A DNA stretch of 34,747 bases from Candidatus Palauibacter denitrificans (GCA_009841015.1 VXMQ01000174.1:1-34747); one strand, 5' to 3'; shown: positions 6,698 to 16,235, counted from the stretch's first letter. The notes: a model not told the origin generated them from the letters alone. Made by a program: numbers and translations.

Positions 6698-7864
6698 ATG
6701 ACCGAGACCTTTGACATGGCCTTGATCCAGCGCGGGGCCCGGCTACGCCGTTCGCCCTACTTCGAGGCCACGCTCCGGGACGGGTGCCGGAGCTATACGG
6801 TCTACAACCACATGTTTCTGCCGACGCGCTACGACGACCTGCACGCGGAGTACGAGAAGCTCCTGACCGGCGTCACGGTGTGGGACGTGAGCGTCGAGCG
6901 GCAGGTGGAGATCACGGGGCCGGACGCCTTCGAGTTCACGAACCTGCTCACGCCCCGGGACCTGTCGAAGTGTGCCGTCGGGCAGGGCAAGTACGTCCTC
7001 ATCGGCGCCGCCGACGGGGGCATCGTGAACGACCCGGTGCTGCTGCGCCTCGCCGAGAACCACTTCTGGCTCGCGCTGGCGGACAGCGACGTGCTGCTCT
7101 ACGCGAAGGGGATTGCCCTCAACGCCGGCCTCGACGTCGAGATCCGCGAGCCGGACGTCTCGCCCATGCAGGTGCAGGGCCCGAAGTCGAAGGAGGTCGT
7201 GCGCCGGCTGTTCGGAGACGACGTCGTCAAGCTCCGTTACTACTGGTTCCTGGAGACGGAGCTGGACGGCATCCCGGTGGTCGTGACGCGCACGGGGTGG
7301 AGCGGCGAGGTCGGCTACGAGATCTACCTGAGGGACGGAAGCCGGGGCGTCGAGCTCTGGGATCGCGTGCTGGAGGCGGGCCGCGACCTGGGCATCTCCC
7401 CCACCGGCCCGTCGGACATCCGCCGCATCGAAGCCGGCATCCTCAACTACGGCATCGACATGACGCTGGACACGAACCCGTACGAAGTCGGGCTCGGCTG
7501 GCAGGTCGACTTCGACCAGGAGGGCGACTTCATCGGCCGCGAGGCGCTGGCCCGGATCGCCGAGGAGGGGCCCCGGAGGCTGCTCGCCGGCATCGAAATC
7601 TCGGGCGCCCCGCTCGACCTGAACGTGGACCGCTGGCCCGTGCACGGAGGCGGCGGTGCGAACGGGGACGGCGGCGCGATCGGATTCGTCACGTCCGCCG
7701 TGTATTCGCCGCGTCTCGGGAAGAACATCGGCTACGCCCTCGTCCCGGCCGCGGCCGGGGAGCTGGGCACGCGCCTGGGCGTGACGACGCCGGACGGCGA
7801 GAGGGAAGCCGTGGTGGTGCCCCGGCCCTTCGTGGATCCCGGCAAGGAGATCCCGAAGTCCTAG
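6698..7864 (+). CDS. GcvT/DmdA-like tetrahydrofolate-dependent demethylase or aminomethyltransferase
   Basis: 388 residues, cytoplasmic. The whole length matches the GCV_T fold followed by its C-terminal barrel (from about residue 290). Stretches that I recall as typical of the DmdA subgroup are YTVYNHMFLPT near residue 34, WDVSVERQVEITGPDAFEF, LTPRDLSKCAVGQ, NDPVLLRLAENHFWLALADS and EPDVSPMQVQGPKS. DmdA takes a methyl group from dimethylsulfoniopropionate onto tetrahydrofolate, a major reaction in marine bacteria. However, many DmdA-like relatives act on other methylated compounds (sarcosine, dimethylglycine types), so the substrate is not proven. The start is fixed by GGAGGGGAG 5 bases before the ATG. 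It stands alone, with no glycine-cleavage P or H genes nearby, which argues against a gcvT housekeeping role. Confidence 0.82.
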   Translation: MTETFDMALIQRGARLRRSPYFEATLRDGCRSYTVYNHMFLPTRYDDLHAEYEKLLTGVTVWDVSVERQVEITGPDAFEFTNLLTPRDLSKCAVGQGKYVLIGAADGGIVNDPVLLRLAENHFWLALADSDVLLYAKGIALNAGLDVEIREPDVSPMQVQGPKSKEVVRRLFGDDVVKLRYYWFLETELDGIPVVVTRTGWSGEVGYEIYLRDGSRGVELWDRVLEAGRDLGISPTGPSDIRRIEAGILNYGIDMTLDTNPYEVGLGWQVDFDQEGDFIGREALARIAEEGPRRLLAGIEISGAPLDLNVDRWPVHGGGGANGDGGAIGFVTSAVYSPRLGKNIGYALVPAAAGELGTRLGVTTPDGEREAVVVPRPFVDPGKEIPKS

Positions 7865-7882
7865 CAGTGCGTCAGGAGTCCG

Positions 7883-8449
7883 TCAGGGCCTCATCCCGAG
7901 GACGGAGGGTATCGCGCGCCCGAACCAGCGTCCGATCGCGCTCACCGGTACCGAAACGCCCACTACCCTGGAGTTCTGCGGCGGTAGCGTGCCCGGCGCA
8001 TCGCCGGCCTCGCCTCCGCCGACCCCCGCCGCGGCGGCAGCCAGGGCCGCCGTCCCCGCCAGGATACCGGCCCCTAGCAGGACACTCTTGGTCGTGGAGA
8101 ATTCGCGCACTTCGATGCTCGTCACACCGTCCCGGGCCACGCGCAGGGTGTCGTACTGCAGGATGTCCTGGAACAGGCCGAGAGTATGCCGCGTGGTCGC
8201 TTCGAACTCGATGGTGTCTCCCACGCTGATGACCTTGCCCTCGACCGCGACGGTCCCGGCAGGCGAGTTGGGATCGACGATCGCGGACTGGATCGGCACG
8301 CGCAGCCTGGCCACTGCGCCCACAGGCGCGTCGTCGGTCAGCCGGTAGGAGTAGCACCCGGACACCGTGAGCCCGACCGCCAGAAAGGCGACGGTCCGAT
8401 GTCGCCGTCGCCGCGCTCCACCGCTCGGCTGAAAGTCAGAACGCAACAT
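7883..8449 (-). CDS. Hypothetical lipoprotein, last gene of the SusCD operon
   Basis: 188 residues. An Arg-rich n-region and a hydrophobic stretch end in the lipobox VSGC with Cys32 as the lipidated residue, so it is membrane anchored. The middle has strand-like segments (VAVEGKVISVGDTIEFEATT, TSIEVREFSTTKSVLLG), and residues about 121-150 are a Gly/Ala-rich hydrophobic segment that could be a second membrane stretch. The gene begins 14 bases inside the end of the preceding lipoprotein gene, so translation is likely coupled. I do not recognise the family; the association with SusC/SusD is positional. It ends 18 bases from the convergent demethylase gene, and no terminator is evident between them. 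Confidence 0.75.
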   Translation of the reverse strand: MLRSDFQPSGGARRRRHRTVAFLAVGLTVSGCYSYRLTDDAPVGAVARLRVPIQSAIVDPNSPAGTVAVEGKVISVGDTIEFEATTRHTLGLFQDILQYDTLRVARDGVTSIEVREFSTTKSVLLGAGILAGTAALAAAAAGVGGGEAGDAPGTLPPQNSRVVGVSVPVSAIGRWFGRAIPSVLGMRP

Positions 8450-8915
8450 CGAGATCTCGTGTCAGGAGTTGGTTGAACGAGTAGACGAAGTGCCAGGGTT
8501 CGTCAGGGAAGATCCCGCCGGTTTCGTTGAGAAGGCCGCGGTCGTCCACGTTCACGATGACCTGGACCGCAAGAGTATCCCCTTCCAGCGACTCCGCCTG
8601 GACGAACCACCGCCGGTCAATGGAAATATCCATCGCTCTCTGGAAGGGGATCTCGTGAATGACCGTGTCCGACCGGACCACCTGCACTCGCGTCACCCCG
8701 AATTCGTTGACACCGGCTACGAACTGGGTGGAGTAGATCGCTCTGACTCGGTCGCCCGCCTCGCCCCGCATCTCGAAATAGATGTTCTCGGGCGTCGGGT
8801 CATCGAAAATCTCCGAGCACCCGCCAAGAGCGATCGCGGCCAGCAGGAGCGGCAGTCCCGTAAAGGGGGTGGAAGAGGCGGCGGGTGCGAACCGCCGCCT
8901 CCCCCCTGACGTCAA
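8436..8915 (-). CDS. Hypothetical lipoprotein downstream of SusD (TTG start)
   Basis: No ATG fits. The best start is TTG at 8915, which overlaps the SusD stop as TTGA and gives 159 residues with a proper lipoprotein signal: an Arg-rich n-region, hydrophobic LPLLLAAIA, then lipobox LGGC with Cys33. An alternative in-frame TTG lies 12 bases further upstream. The mature part is rich in beta-strand-like segments (IYFEMRGEAGDRVRAIYSTQ, TRVQVVRSDTVIHEI) and looks like a small all-beta surface domain. Family not recognised. It probably accompanies the SusC/SusD pair at the outer membrane (inference from the operon). Confidence 0.72.
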   Translation of the reverse strand: MTSGGRRRFAPAASSTPFTGLPLLLAAIALGGCSEIFDDPTPENIYFEMRGEAGDRVRAIYSTQFVAGVNEFGVTRVQVVRSDTVIHEIPFQRAMDISIDRRWFVQAESLEGDTLAVQVIVNVDDRGLLNETGGIFPDEPWHFVYSFNQLLTRDLDVAF

Positions 8916-10243
8916 CCTCCGCAACCCAGTCCGTTCAGGTGGCAGTTCGCCCGCAGTTCGATGATCGAAATCGGGAGCATCGTGCCCGGAGCGTTGGACG
9001 CGGCGGCCGCGCCCTGCCACTTGGGATCCGTGAGACCCCACCTGTACATGTCCGCCAGACGGAGGCCCTGCAACAGCACGTTCACCCGTCGCGTGTGCTG
9101 GAGCATCTCCATCTCGGAGATCTGGCCGGAGTACGGCGTCAGGCCGTCCAGCGCGCGGATGTTGTTGATGTGCATGGCGAAGCCGTTGGAATCCCCGCCC
9201 GCCAACGCGTTCTCGGCCAGAATCAGGTGCATCATCCGCGCAGAGGCGACCGTCAAGGGTGGATAGACCCCGCCCTTGTCGAGGTAGCTGCCGCCCTTCC
9301 ACTGGTTCAGCCACTTGATGACGGCCGGATCGTCGACGTTGTCGATGGGATCCTGGAGCGCGATGCCGTTGATGTCGTTCTGGTCGTCGACCGTGGCGAT
9401 CGAGAGGTCGATCTGGTTCTCCTTGCGGTCGTTGACCCAGGACGCCATCGAGTTGGACCTGCTGGCACTCGAAAACGTCAGGTTGTACGTCCAGTCCGGC
9501 TGGACGCTCGCCAGGACCGCGCTGGCGTCCATGCCGGCCTCGGCCGAGGCCGCCAGACCGTTCCCGGACGGCGACGGGTTGATCACGTCCCATATCGCGC
9601 GGGACTGCCTGGCGCGGGCGCGGAGCGCCCTGGCCTGCGTCGCCATGTCCGTCGCCCCCACCTCGTTGAAGCCGGCGATGGCCGAAGAGAACCTCTCGAT
9701 CGCGCCGTCCAGGACCGAATACATGTTGGCCGGTCCGATCGGGGGTCCGCTCTCCGTCTTGTCCGAGAACGCGAAGTCCTCCTGGATCTCCCCGATCACC
9801 ATGTAGATGATGCCGGAGTACAGGTACGCGCGCGCCAGATCGGTCTTGATCGCGGTAGATGGGTTGTTGCCGTGATGCTCCTGGACGATTTCGATGGCTT
9901 CGTCGCTCATCCACCGGGCCTGTCCCATCGCCGGGAACGGGCCATCGATGAACTCGTTCAGCGGATCATCCACGAATCCGAGATCGAGCGAGAGCCAGGC
10001 ATCCCTGGAGCCGATCCAGCGCATCTCGTCGGACGCCACCAGGTACGGCTGCCAGGATTGGGACACGGAAGACGCCACGAGCGTGAGCGTTCCGTTCACG
10101 ACGGCGGAGGCGGCGGCCTCCTGGCGGATGTCCTCCTCGACCAGGTCGTTGGGGTTGTTCACGTCCAGCAGATCGCCGCACCCAAGCGTGAAAGCGGCCA
10201 GAAGAGGCGTGGCCAACCAGGCCTTCAGGTTTCGATTCTTCAT
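8912..10243 (-). CDS. SusD/RagB-like outer-membrane substrate-binding lipoprotein
   Basis: 443 residues. The signal peptide ends at Cys22 (FTLGCGD), giving a lipoprotein; the mature start LLDVNNPNDL is typical of SusD-like proteins. Helical TPR-like segments follow: ARAYLYSGIIYMVIGEIQ around 140-160 and ARALRARARQSRAIWDVIN around 205-225. Near the C-terminus lies RRVNVLLQGLRLADMYRWG, a common SusD feature where the protein reports its size-sorted helix pack. SusD proteins cap the SusC channel and hand over glycans or peptides. The gene starts 22 bases after the SusC stop on the same strand, as expected for an operon. The ligand cannot be read from sequence. If the SusC gene is really broken, this protein lacks its transporter partner. 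Confidence 0.93.
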   Translation of the reverse strand: MKNRNLKAWLATPLLAAFTLGCGDLLDVNNPNDLVEEDIRQEAAASAVVNGTLTLVASSVSQSWQPYLVASDEMRWIGSRDAWLSLDLGFVDDPLNEFIDGPFPAMGQARWMSDEAIEIVQEHHGNNPSTAIKTDLARAYLYSGIIYMVIGEIQEDFAFSDKTESGPPIGPANMYSVLDGAIERFSSAIAGFNEVGATDMATQARALRARARQSRAIWDVINPSPSGNGLAASAEAGMDASAVLASVQPDWTYNLTFSSASRSNSMASWVNDRKENQIDLSIATVDDQNDINGIALQDPIDNVDDPAVIKWLNQWKGGSYLDKGGVYPPLTVASARMMHLILAENALAGGDSNGFAMHINNIRALDGLTPYSGQISEMEMLQHTRRVNVLLQGLRLADMYRWGLTDPKWQGAAAASNAPGTMLPISIIELRANCHLNGLGCGG

Positions 10244-10265
10244 GGTATGGTTCTCCCGCTTGGAT

Positions 10266-13200
10266 CTAGAAAGTGACGCGCACGGACATCGTGAAGCGCC
10301 GCGGCACCGGAATGCCCCAGCCTTCCGTCGAATTCAGGAAGTTGCAGTTGAGGCCTCCGTTGCAGCGTCCGAGGACGTTGCCCTCCGGGTCCATGCCGGG
10401 GTAATCCCCCATCATGAAGAGCAGCAGGTTGCGCACGCCCATGTTCACCGTAGCGGCCGAGAAGCCCCAGCGCTGGACGAACGTGGCCGGCACCCGGTAG
10501 CTGAGCGACAGCTCGCGCCACTGGATCCAGTCGGCGTCGTAGACCCCGTTCATCCCGCTCATCGGCGAGAGCCCCTCGACCTCGTGCGCCCAGGCAATCG
10601 CCGCATCGAGCCGCTCGTCCGCCGACGAGCCGGGGTTCAGCATCGTGGAGTACAGTTCGGCCGAGCGCGGCGTGTTGCGCCCGATGAAGTTGTTGGCGCG
10701 CCGGAACATGCCCGACAGATCCTGCACCTGGTGACCGAACTTGTACTCCATGAGCGTCGTCAGCTGGAAGTTCCCGAGGAACGCGAGGTCGAAGCCGAAG
10801 GAGCCCGCGTAGTCCGGCGTGGGATTGCCGAGGTGCGTATCGAGCAATCCGGCCCCGCAGTTATGCGACGCCAGCCCTCCGTTGGGCACTCCGAAGTCCT
10901 CGTTGCCGATCGCCAGCGGCTTGAAGCTGTTGGGATTGCGCGGCTGGCTGAAGTACGCGAGCGCCTGATCGCGCGTCGGCACGACGCACTGGCCGTCGAC
11001 CGGATCGAGGATGTTCAGAGGAATCGCCACATCGGCAATCCTCGCGCCGAAGAAGGCGCCCGGCGTGAAGCCCTCGACCAGGTAGTTGCGGTAGCGCGGG
11101 TAGCTGCCGCCGGTCTTCAGGGGAGGCGCTCCGCCCATGTCCGTGATCTTCTCGGACAGGAAGGCCGTGTTCGCGAACACGTTGAGCGAGATGTCCCGCG
11201 CCTGGATCAGGTTGCCGCGGATACCGAACTCGACGCCGTGCGCCGTCACCTCGCCGATGTTGTCGAGCTGGGTCTGCGTGAACCCGCCCGTGACCGGGAA
11301 CTGGCGCGCGACCATGGCGTCGGTGACTACCCGATCCCAGTAGGTCGCCTCAACGGACCAGCGGTCGTTGAAGAGGCCCAGATCGATCCCGAACTCCAGC
11401 TCCGTGGACACCTCGGGCTTCAGTTGTTCGTTGCCGAGATTCGACGGCTGGACGCCGGGCCCCACCTCGGTGCCCAGCGACGAGAAGGTCGTGAACTTGT
11501 CGAAGGCGCCCGGCTGCAGCCCGGACGTTCCGTAGGCTCCCTTGATCCGCATCGACGAGAAGACCTCGCTGTCCCAGCGTTCGCTCGGGACGATCGCGAA
11601 GTTCGCCTTGGGATAGAGGGCGGTGTTGAACGCTTCACCGAACGCCGAGTTGGCATCCCAGCGAGCGCCCACGGTCAGGAAGAGCCAGTTGTCCCACGCG
11701 ACCTGATCCTGCACGTATCCGCCGATCTGCGTCACCCGGAGCCAGTTCTCGAATGAGGACTCGGAGCCCAGCGCCGAAAGCGTCTCCAGGCCGGGACCGG
11801 GGAAGTCGCGTCCGCTGCCCCCCGCCGACTGCGCCTGCCGCAGGAAGCCCTGGCCGCCGAACAGCAGCGTGTTCTCGAGCCGGGGCGTGCTGAAGACATA
11901 CGATCCCTTGATGTCGACCGTAAGCTCGCGGCTACGGTTCTCGTTGACGTTCCGGTTCCCGTCCGGGGTCGAGCCCGAGAAGCCGTCCACGTTCCACCGG
12001 TAGGGCCGGAAGCTGACCGCGTCGTCGGACGTGAAGTCGATCCCGAAGGTTGCGTTGATGTTGAACGCTTCCGTGGGAGAGAAATCGATGTTGGTGGATC
12101 CCGCGAAATGCTGCGAGTTCACCTGGTTCAGCTGATAGGCGTTCTCGCGCAGAGTCGCGAACGCCGGCTGGCCATAGTAGTTGATCTGCCCGAGTTCCGG
12201 GTCGTTATTGGCGAGCCGAAGCTGCTACATCAGCGCCGACGAGAAAACGCCGTAGATGTTGTTCGAGTTGTCGGGCGTGTGGTGCGCCATGTCCGAGTAA
12301 AGCGTGGTCACGCCGATGCGCAGGTCACTGCTCGGGATGAGCGTGAAGTTGGTGTGGATCGATGCGCGGCGGTTGGTGTCGTTCTCGGGGTCCAGCCCCT
12401 CCACCACATCGAAGTTCCTCGCCGCGTCGTACGGCCCGTCCTCGCTGGCGAGGCGCGCGGAGGCGAAGTACTGGAACACGCTAGATCCACCCTGCAGCGA
12501 TCCGGAGTAGGTCTGGCCGAACCCGGTGGTGAGCAGATCGGGAATCAGGTCGCGCTCGATCGGCTCCCAGGGCGACACGGGCTGCCCCCAGCGCGACGAC
12601 ATCAGGTTGACGGCATCCGACAGACGCTGGGCGTCGCCGTCTCCCGTGCATCCGGGACTGGAGCAGACGCGGCCGGCGAAGTCGGCGACCGGCAGAATGC
12701 GGTTGGTCGGCACGGAGATCCCGGTCAGGTCGCCCCGGAAGGTGAAGCGCGGGGTCCCGATGGTGCCGCGCTTCGTGAAGATCTGGATCACGCCGTTCGA
12801 GGCCTCGGTCCCGTACAGCGTCGCGGCCGCGGCGCCCTTCAGGATCTCGACGCGCTCGATGGACTCGGGCGGGATGTCGTCGAGGCGGGAGGGGCTCCCC
12901 TGCCCGTTGAAGCTCTGCACGGCGGAGCGGTCGACGCGGATCCCGTCCACGTAGACGATGGGCTCGTTCAGCTGCGACAGCGACGCCGACCCGCGGATCC
13001 GGATGCGGGCGCCTTCGCCGGTGTAGCCCGACGAGGGCAGCGCCACCACTCCGGGTTCGCGGCCCGCGATGAGCTGGCTGAAGTCGGAGATGGGCGCGTT
13101 CTCGAGCTCCGCGGCGTCCAGGGTCGCGATCGTGTGGCCGAGCCTGCGTTTCTCGGTCGCAACGCCGGTGCCGGTCACGACGATCTCATCCATGCGGACC

Positions 13201-13538
13201 GCGGTAACGTTAAGGGCAACGTCGAGCGTCGCGGTCGAGCCGGCGGTGACGGTCACGGCTTCGGAGACCTGACGGTAGCCGACCAGGCGGACGACCACCG
13301 TCTGCTCGCCGGCGGGTACGTTCAGTAACACGAAGTCGCCGCTGGCGTTGGTAAAGGTCCCGATGCCGGTGCCTTCGATGAACACCTGCGCGGACGAAAG
13401 GGGTCGGAGGGAACCTTCTTCGGTCACTCTGCCCGCGATGCTGCCCGCGTCCTGGCCACTCAGGCCCGGTGCGAGGCAGGCGAGCGCAACCAAGGCCACT
13501 CCCCATGCACCGATGGTGCGAGAGGCGATTCGTTTCAT
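10266..13538 (-). pseudogene. SusC/RagA-type TonB-dependent receptor interrupted by one in-frame amber codon
   Basis: From ATG 13538 (AAGGAG 6 bases upstream) the frame would encode 1090 codons, but codon 438 is TAG (12225-12227). Before it: signal peptide, a carboxypeptidase-regulatory-like domain (GSIAGRVTEEGSLRPLSSAQ), the plug with DEIVVTGTG and RIRIRGSASLSQLNEPIVYV, and the first barrel strands. After it, the same frame goes on without shift for 652 codons (10266-12224), through many barrel strands to the terminal FTMSVRVTF with C-terminal Phe. The TAG lies in a loop after SALM and before QLRLANNDPELGQ. A single C-to-T change (CAG to TAG) would explain it. The C-terminal half has no credible start and no signal of its own, so it cannot work alone. 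It could be a recent nonsense mutation, a sequencing or assembly error, or suppressed in vivo. The downstream SusD and lipoprotein genes are intact. Confidence 0.85.
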
Positions 13539-13567
13539 GCGGCGCTCCTTGCGCTGGAGAGGATGGA

Positions 13568-13586
13568 AGCGGTCGAACGACCCGCT
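13568..13586. promoter_or_regulatory. Inverted repeat upstream of the SusC gene
   Basis: In the 78-base gap between nudC and the SusC gene, AGCGGTCG and CGACCCGCT form a near-perfect inverted repeat around AA, with a one-base bulge. It starts 30 bases before the SusC start codon and may be an operator or a leader hairpin. No clear -35/-10 pair is visible around it. Confidence 0.3.
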
Positions 13587-13616
13587 CCCGATTCCGCCAA
13601 CTCGTTCCACAATCCG

Positions 13617-14651
13617 TTATTGATAATGAGATTCCGGCGCTGCCGCCAGCCAGTCCTCGATGAGGCGGCGGGAGATCGAGACGCGACCGCGACCCGGGAG
13701 CCGGAGGCCGATCTCGCGGCGGCGTGCGAAATCGGCGCGCTCGAACCAGCGGGCATCGACGAGCTCCTGGTGGGCGACGGTGAGTTCCCCGCCCACGCGT
13801 TCGGCCCGAAAACCGAGCATCAGCGACGCCGGGAAGGGCCAGGGCTGTGATGAGCGATACCGGACCGAGCCCACCTCGATACCCGACTCCTCACGAACCT
13901 CGCGAACGACGGCTTCGGAGAGGCTCTCGCCGGGCTCCACGAACCCGGCCAGCGTGGAGTAGACGCCCGCCGGCCAGATGTCCTTCCGCCCGAGCAGGCA
14001 GCGGTCTCCGTCGGTCACGAGAACGATGATGGCCGGATCCGTGCGCGGAAAATGGTCGACTCCGCACGCTTCGTTGCGGCAGCGCCGGACGTGTCCTCCC
14101 TGCTCCGGCCGGGTGGGAGCGCCGCACGTACCGCAGAAACGGTACCGGCGACTCCAGGTGACGATCGCCCGGGCGTAGGCCAGGAGCGAGCCGTCTCCCT
14201 GCCCCAACATGGCCCCGACGCCGCGGAGATCGAGGAACTCGCCCGCGCCGTCGAGCGGGCTGTCTGAAGGCGGCCCTTCCCCCGCCTCCCCGGCTTCTCC
14301 GGGCACATCGGCGGCGAACAGCGCGCGGCCTCCGTCCCGTCCGCCCTCGAGTCCGAGAAAGATCCATTCCTCGGGTGGCTCCGACGCACTGGCCGCGATC
14401 GCGGGCGGAAGGAGTATGGGCCGATAGGCCAGGCCGTCCGCTTTCGTCGCGGCTTCCCGCGCCGTTTGGGACACCAGACTGCGCTCGCGCGATACGAGGA
14501 CCACGCGCGAGGCCGGGTCGGCCAGCCGCTCAGAGAGCCACCCGGGATTGGCTCGCAGGTGGGTGGCGCGATCGAGGCCGCCGCCCGCGAAGGGGTTCGG
14601 TTTCCGGTGGCCCTCCCCTGCCACGCCCGATAAGATCTCGCCGGCCGACAT
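13617..14651 (-). CDS. nudC: NADH pyrophosphatase / NAD-cap decapping Nudix hydrolase NudC
   Basis: 344 residues from ATG 14651. The frame is open further upstream, but that part would run through the divergent HAD gene. A zinc ribbon with Cys173, Cys176, Cys191 and Cys196 precedes the Nudix box at 236-258, which has the full Gx5Ex7REVxEESGI pattern for Mg2+ binding. After it, SQPWPFPAS (268-276) is the signature that separates NudC from other Nudix enzymes. The N-terminal 150 residues match the variable NudC N-domain. NudC splits NADH to NMNH and AMP and removes NAD caps from RNA. It is divergent from the HAD gene with only 30 bases between starts, and lies upstream of SusC on the same strand. 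Confidence 0.95.
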   Translation of the reverse strand: MSAGEILSGVAGEGHRKPNPFAGGGLDRATHLRANPGWLSERLADPASRVVLVSRERSLVSQTAREAATKADGLAYRPILLPPAIAASASEPPEEWIFLGLEGGRDGGRALFAADVPGEAGEAGEGPPSDSPLDGAGEFLDLRGVGAMLGQGDGSLLAYARAIVTWSRRYRFCGTCGAPTRPEQGGHVRRCRNEACGVDHFPRTDPAIIVLVTDGDRCLLGRKDIWPAGVYSTLAGFVEPGESLSEAVVREVREESGIEVGSVRYRSSQPWPFPASLMLGFRAERVGGELTVAHQELVDARWFERADFARRREIGLRLPGRGRVSISRRLIEDWLAAAPESHYQ

Positions 14652-14681
14652 GGGGGAAACGTAGCGGTTTCGAGGGAACGC

Positions 14682-15368
14682 ATGCACAGTTTCGAGGGGA
14701 CGGCCGGACGGGGCACACTTCTCACGTTCGATTGCTACGGCACGCTGATCGACTGGGAAGGCGGGATTCTCGCGGCGCTCCGAGCCGCGTACCCGGAGGC
14801 GGCCGCGGTGGAGGATGAGCGGCTCCTTGGCGAGTTTCACGCGGCCCAGAACCGGCTCAAGACGAGCGAGTATCGCCCCTACCGGCAGCTGCTCACCGAG
14901 ACCTCGGTGGAAGTCGCGCGCGCGAACGCGTGGGATACGGAGGACGAGTTGGCGGCCGGCGTCCCCGCGAGCATTCCCTCCTGGCGGCCCTTCCCCGACA
15001 CGAATCCGGCGCTCTCACGCCTCGCCGTAGCGGGAGTCACGCTGGGGATCCTCTCGAACATCGACGACGACCTGCTCGCCGGAACGCTGAAGCACTTCGA
15101 CGTCGAGTTCGGCCTTCTCGGCACGGCCCAGCGGCTACGCAGCTACAAGCCGGCCGCGCCGCACTTCGAGCGCGGGCGGGAGTGGGCCGCCGGCTTCGAC
15201 CGGTGGTTGCACGTGGCGCAGAGCCTCTTCCACGACGTGACGCCCGCCACCTCGTTCGGGGTCCCCGTGGTGTGGGTCAACCGCAAGGGCGAGCCCCGCC
15301 CGGACGACGCCGACCCTGTACGCATCGCCCCCGACCTGGCCGCCGCCGCCGCATGGCTCCTGCCGTGA
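14682..15368 (+). CDS. HAD superfamily hydrolase, haloacid dehalogenase type II-like
   Basis: 228 residues, cytoplasmic. HAD motif I is FDCYGTLIDW, with nucleophile Asp17; the Tyr two places on (DxYGT) is the mark of the L-2-haloacid dehalogenase-type branch, in place of the general acid Asp of phosphatases. Motif II is LSNID, motif III the Lys in SYKPAAPHF, motif IV HDVTPA. A helical cap lies between motifs I and II. It may dehalogenate 2-haloacids or simply hydrolyse an unknown small substrate; many relatives are uncharacterised. It shares a 30-base divergent promoter region with nudC and ends 3 bases from the convergent hydrolase gene. Confidence 0.9.
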   Translation: MHSFEGTAGRGTLLTFDCYGTLIDWEGGILAALRAAYPEAAAVEDERLLGEFHAAQNRLKTSEYRPYRQLLTETSVEVARANAWDTEDELAAGVPASIPSWRPFPDTNPALSRLAVAGVTLGILSNIDDDLLAGTLKHFDVEFGLLGTAQRLRSYKPAAPHFERGREWAAGFDRWLHVAQSLFHDVTPATSFGVPVVWVNRKGEPRPDDADPVRIAPDLAAAAAWLLP

Positions 15369-15371
15369 GGG

Positions 15372-16235
15372 TCAGGGCGATACGGCGTCTTCGTTGGATC
15401 CGGTCGCCAGGACGTCGCGGGTGAAGCGGTGGAGTTCCCGCCATAGCACTTCGTGCGAGAAGATGTCGTTGTGTCCCGCCCCGGGGATCTCGAGCCAGCG
15501 GCGGGGCCCGCGCAGCGCCTCGAAGACCTCCCGGCTCTGGCCGGGCGGGATGACGCGGTCCTCCTCGCCGGCGGCGACGAACGTCGGCACCTCGATGCGC
15601 GGCGCCCGCTCCAGCGTGTCGAAGCGGTTGTGCAGCCAGTCCAGATACCAGTCCGGCAGCCACGACAGGCGGTGCCGGGCGATCGCCGCGGTATCCGTGA
15701 ACGGCCCGAGCAGGACGACGCTGGCCACCGGACGGCTCACCGCCAGTTCCGCCGCCACGGAGCTCCCGAGGGAGTTTCCCAGGGGTACGAGCCGCTCGGG
15801 ATCGACGCCCCGCTCCTCCACCAGCCACCGGTACGCCGCCCTCGCGTCCGCGTAGAAACCGTCCTCGGAGGGCTTCCCCTCGCTCGCTCCATAGCCTCGA
15901 TAGTCGGGCAGGAGGATGTCGAGTCCCAGGTTCGAGAGCGCCGCCGCCACCGCCCCGCGGTCTCCCAGGTGCCCGGCGTTGCCGTGGAAGTAGATCGCCG
16001 TCCCCCGCCTGGACTCCGGTGGGTCGGCGGGAAACCACCACGCGTGCAGTTCGACGCCGTCTTCGGTCGGGATGCGGACCTCGGCGGCCTTGGGGAATCC
16101 CCAGTATCGCGGATGCGTCTCGTGCGGCTGCAGCGTCTCCGGATAGAAGACGAAGAAGGGGACGATCCGGGGCATGAAGAGGCGGACGACGGCCATCAGG
16201 CCGACGAGGGCGACCACGACGATGAGGAGTTCCAC
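15372..16235 (-). CDS. Membrane-anchored alpha/beta hydrolase
   Basis: 287 residues. Residues 1-30 form an N-terminal membrane segment. The alpha/beta hydrolase core has the oxyanion HGNAGH (His84), the nucleophile elbow GNSLGS (Ser155), acid Asp226 in GEEDRVIP and His255 in GAGHND, so the triad is complete. DYRGYGASEG and the overall layout place it with the BEM46/YqkD-like esterases (serine aminopeptidase-type S33 fold). The substrate is unknown; probably esters at the membrane. It follows the nitrilase-family gene by 32 bases on the same strand, so the two are probably co-transcribed. Confidence 0.88.
   Translation of the reverse strand: MELLIVVVALVGLMAVVRLFMPRIVPFFVFYPETLQPHETHPRYWGFPKAAEVRIPTEDGVELHAWWFPADPPESRRGTAIYFHGNAGHLGDRGAVAAALSNLGLDILLPDYRGYGASEGKPSEDGFYADARAAYRWLVEERGVDPERLVPLGNSLGSSVAAELAVSRPVASVVLLGPFTDTAAIARHRLSWLPDWYLDWLHNRFDTLERAPRIEVPTFVAAGEEDRVIPPGQSREVFEALRGPRRWLEIPGAGHNDIFSHEVLWRELHRFTRDVLATGSNEDAVSP

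Noticed and set aside
8916..9914. Upstream extension of the lipoprotein frame inside SusD
   Set aside because: Low-complexity Arg/Gly/His sequence in the wrong frame of SusD; the lipoprotein signal fixes the start near 8915.
9894..11756. A 620-codon plus-strand frame across SusD and the SusC gene
   Set aside because: Crosses two real genes on the other strand and shows no family features.
12225..12227. Amber codon as a pyrrolysine site
   Set aside because: No Pyl genes are visible and the family has no Pyl residue; a nonsense change or sequence error is simpler.
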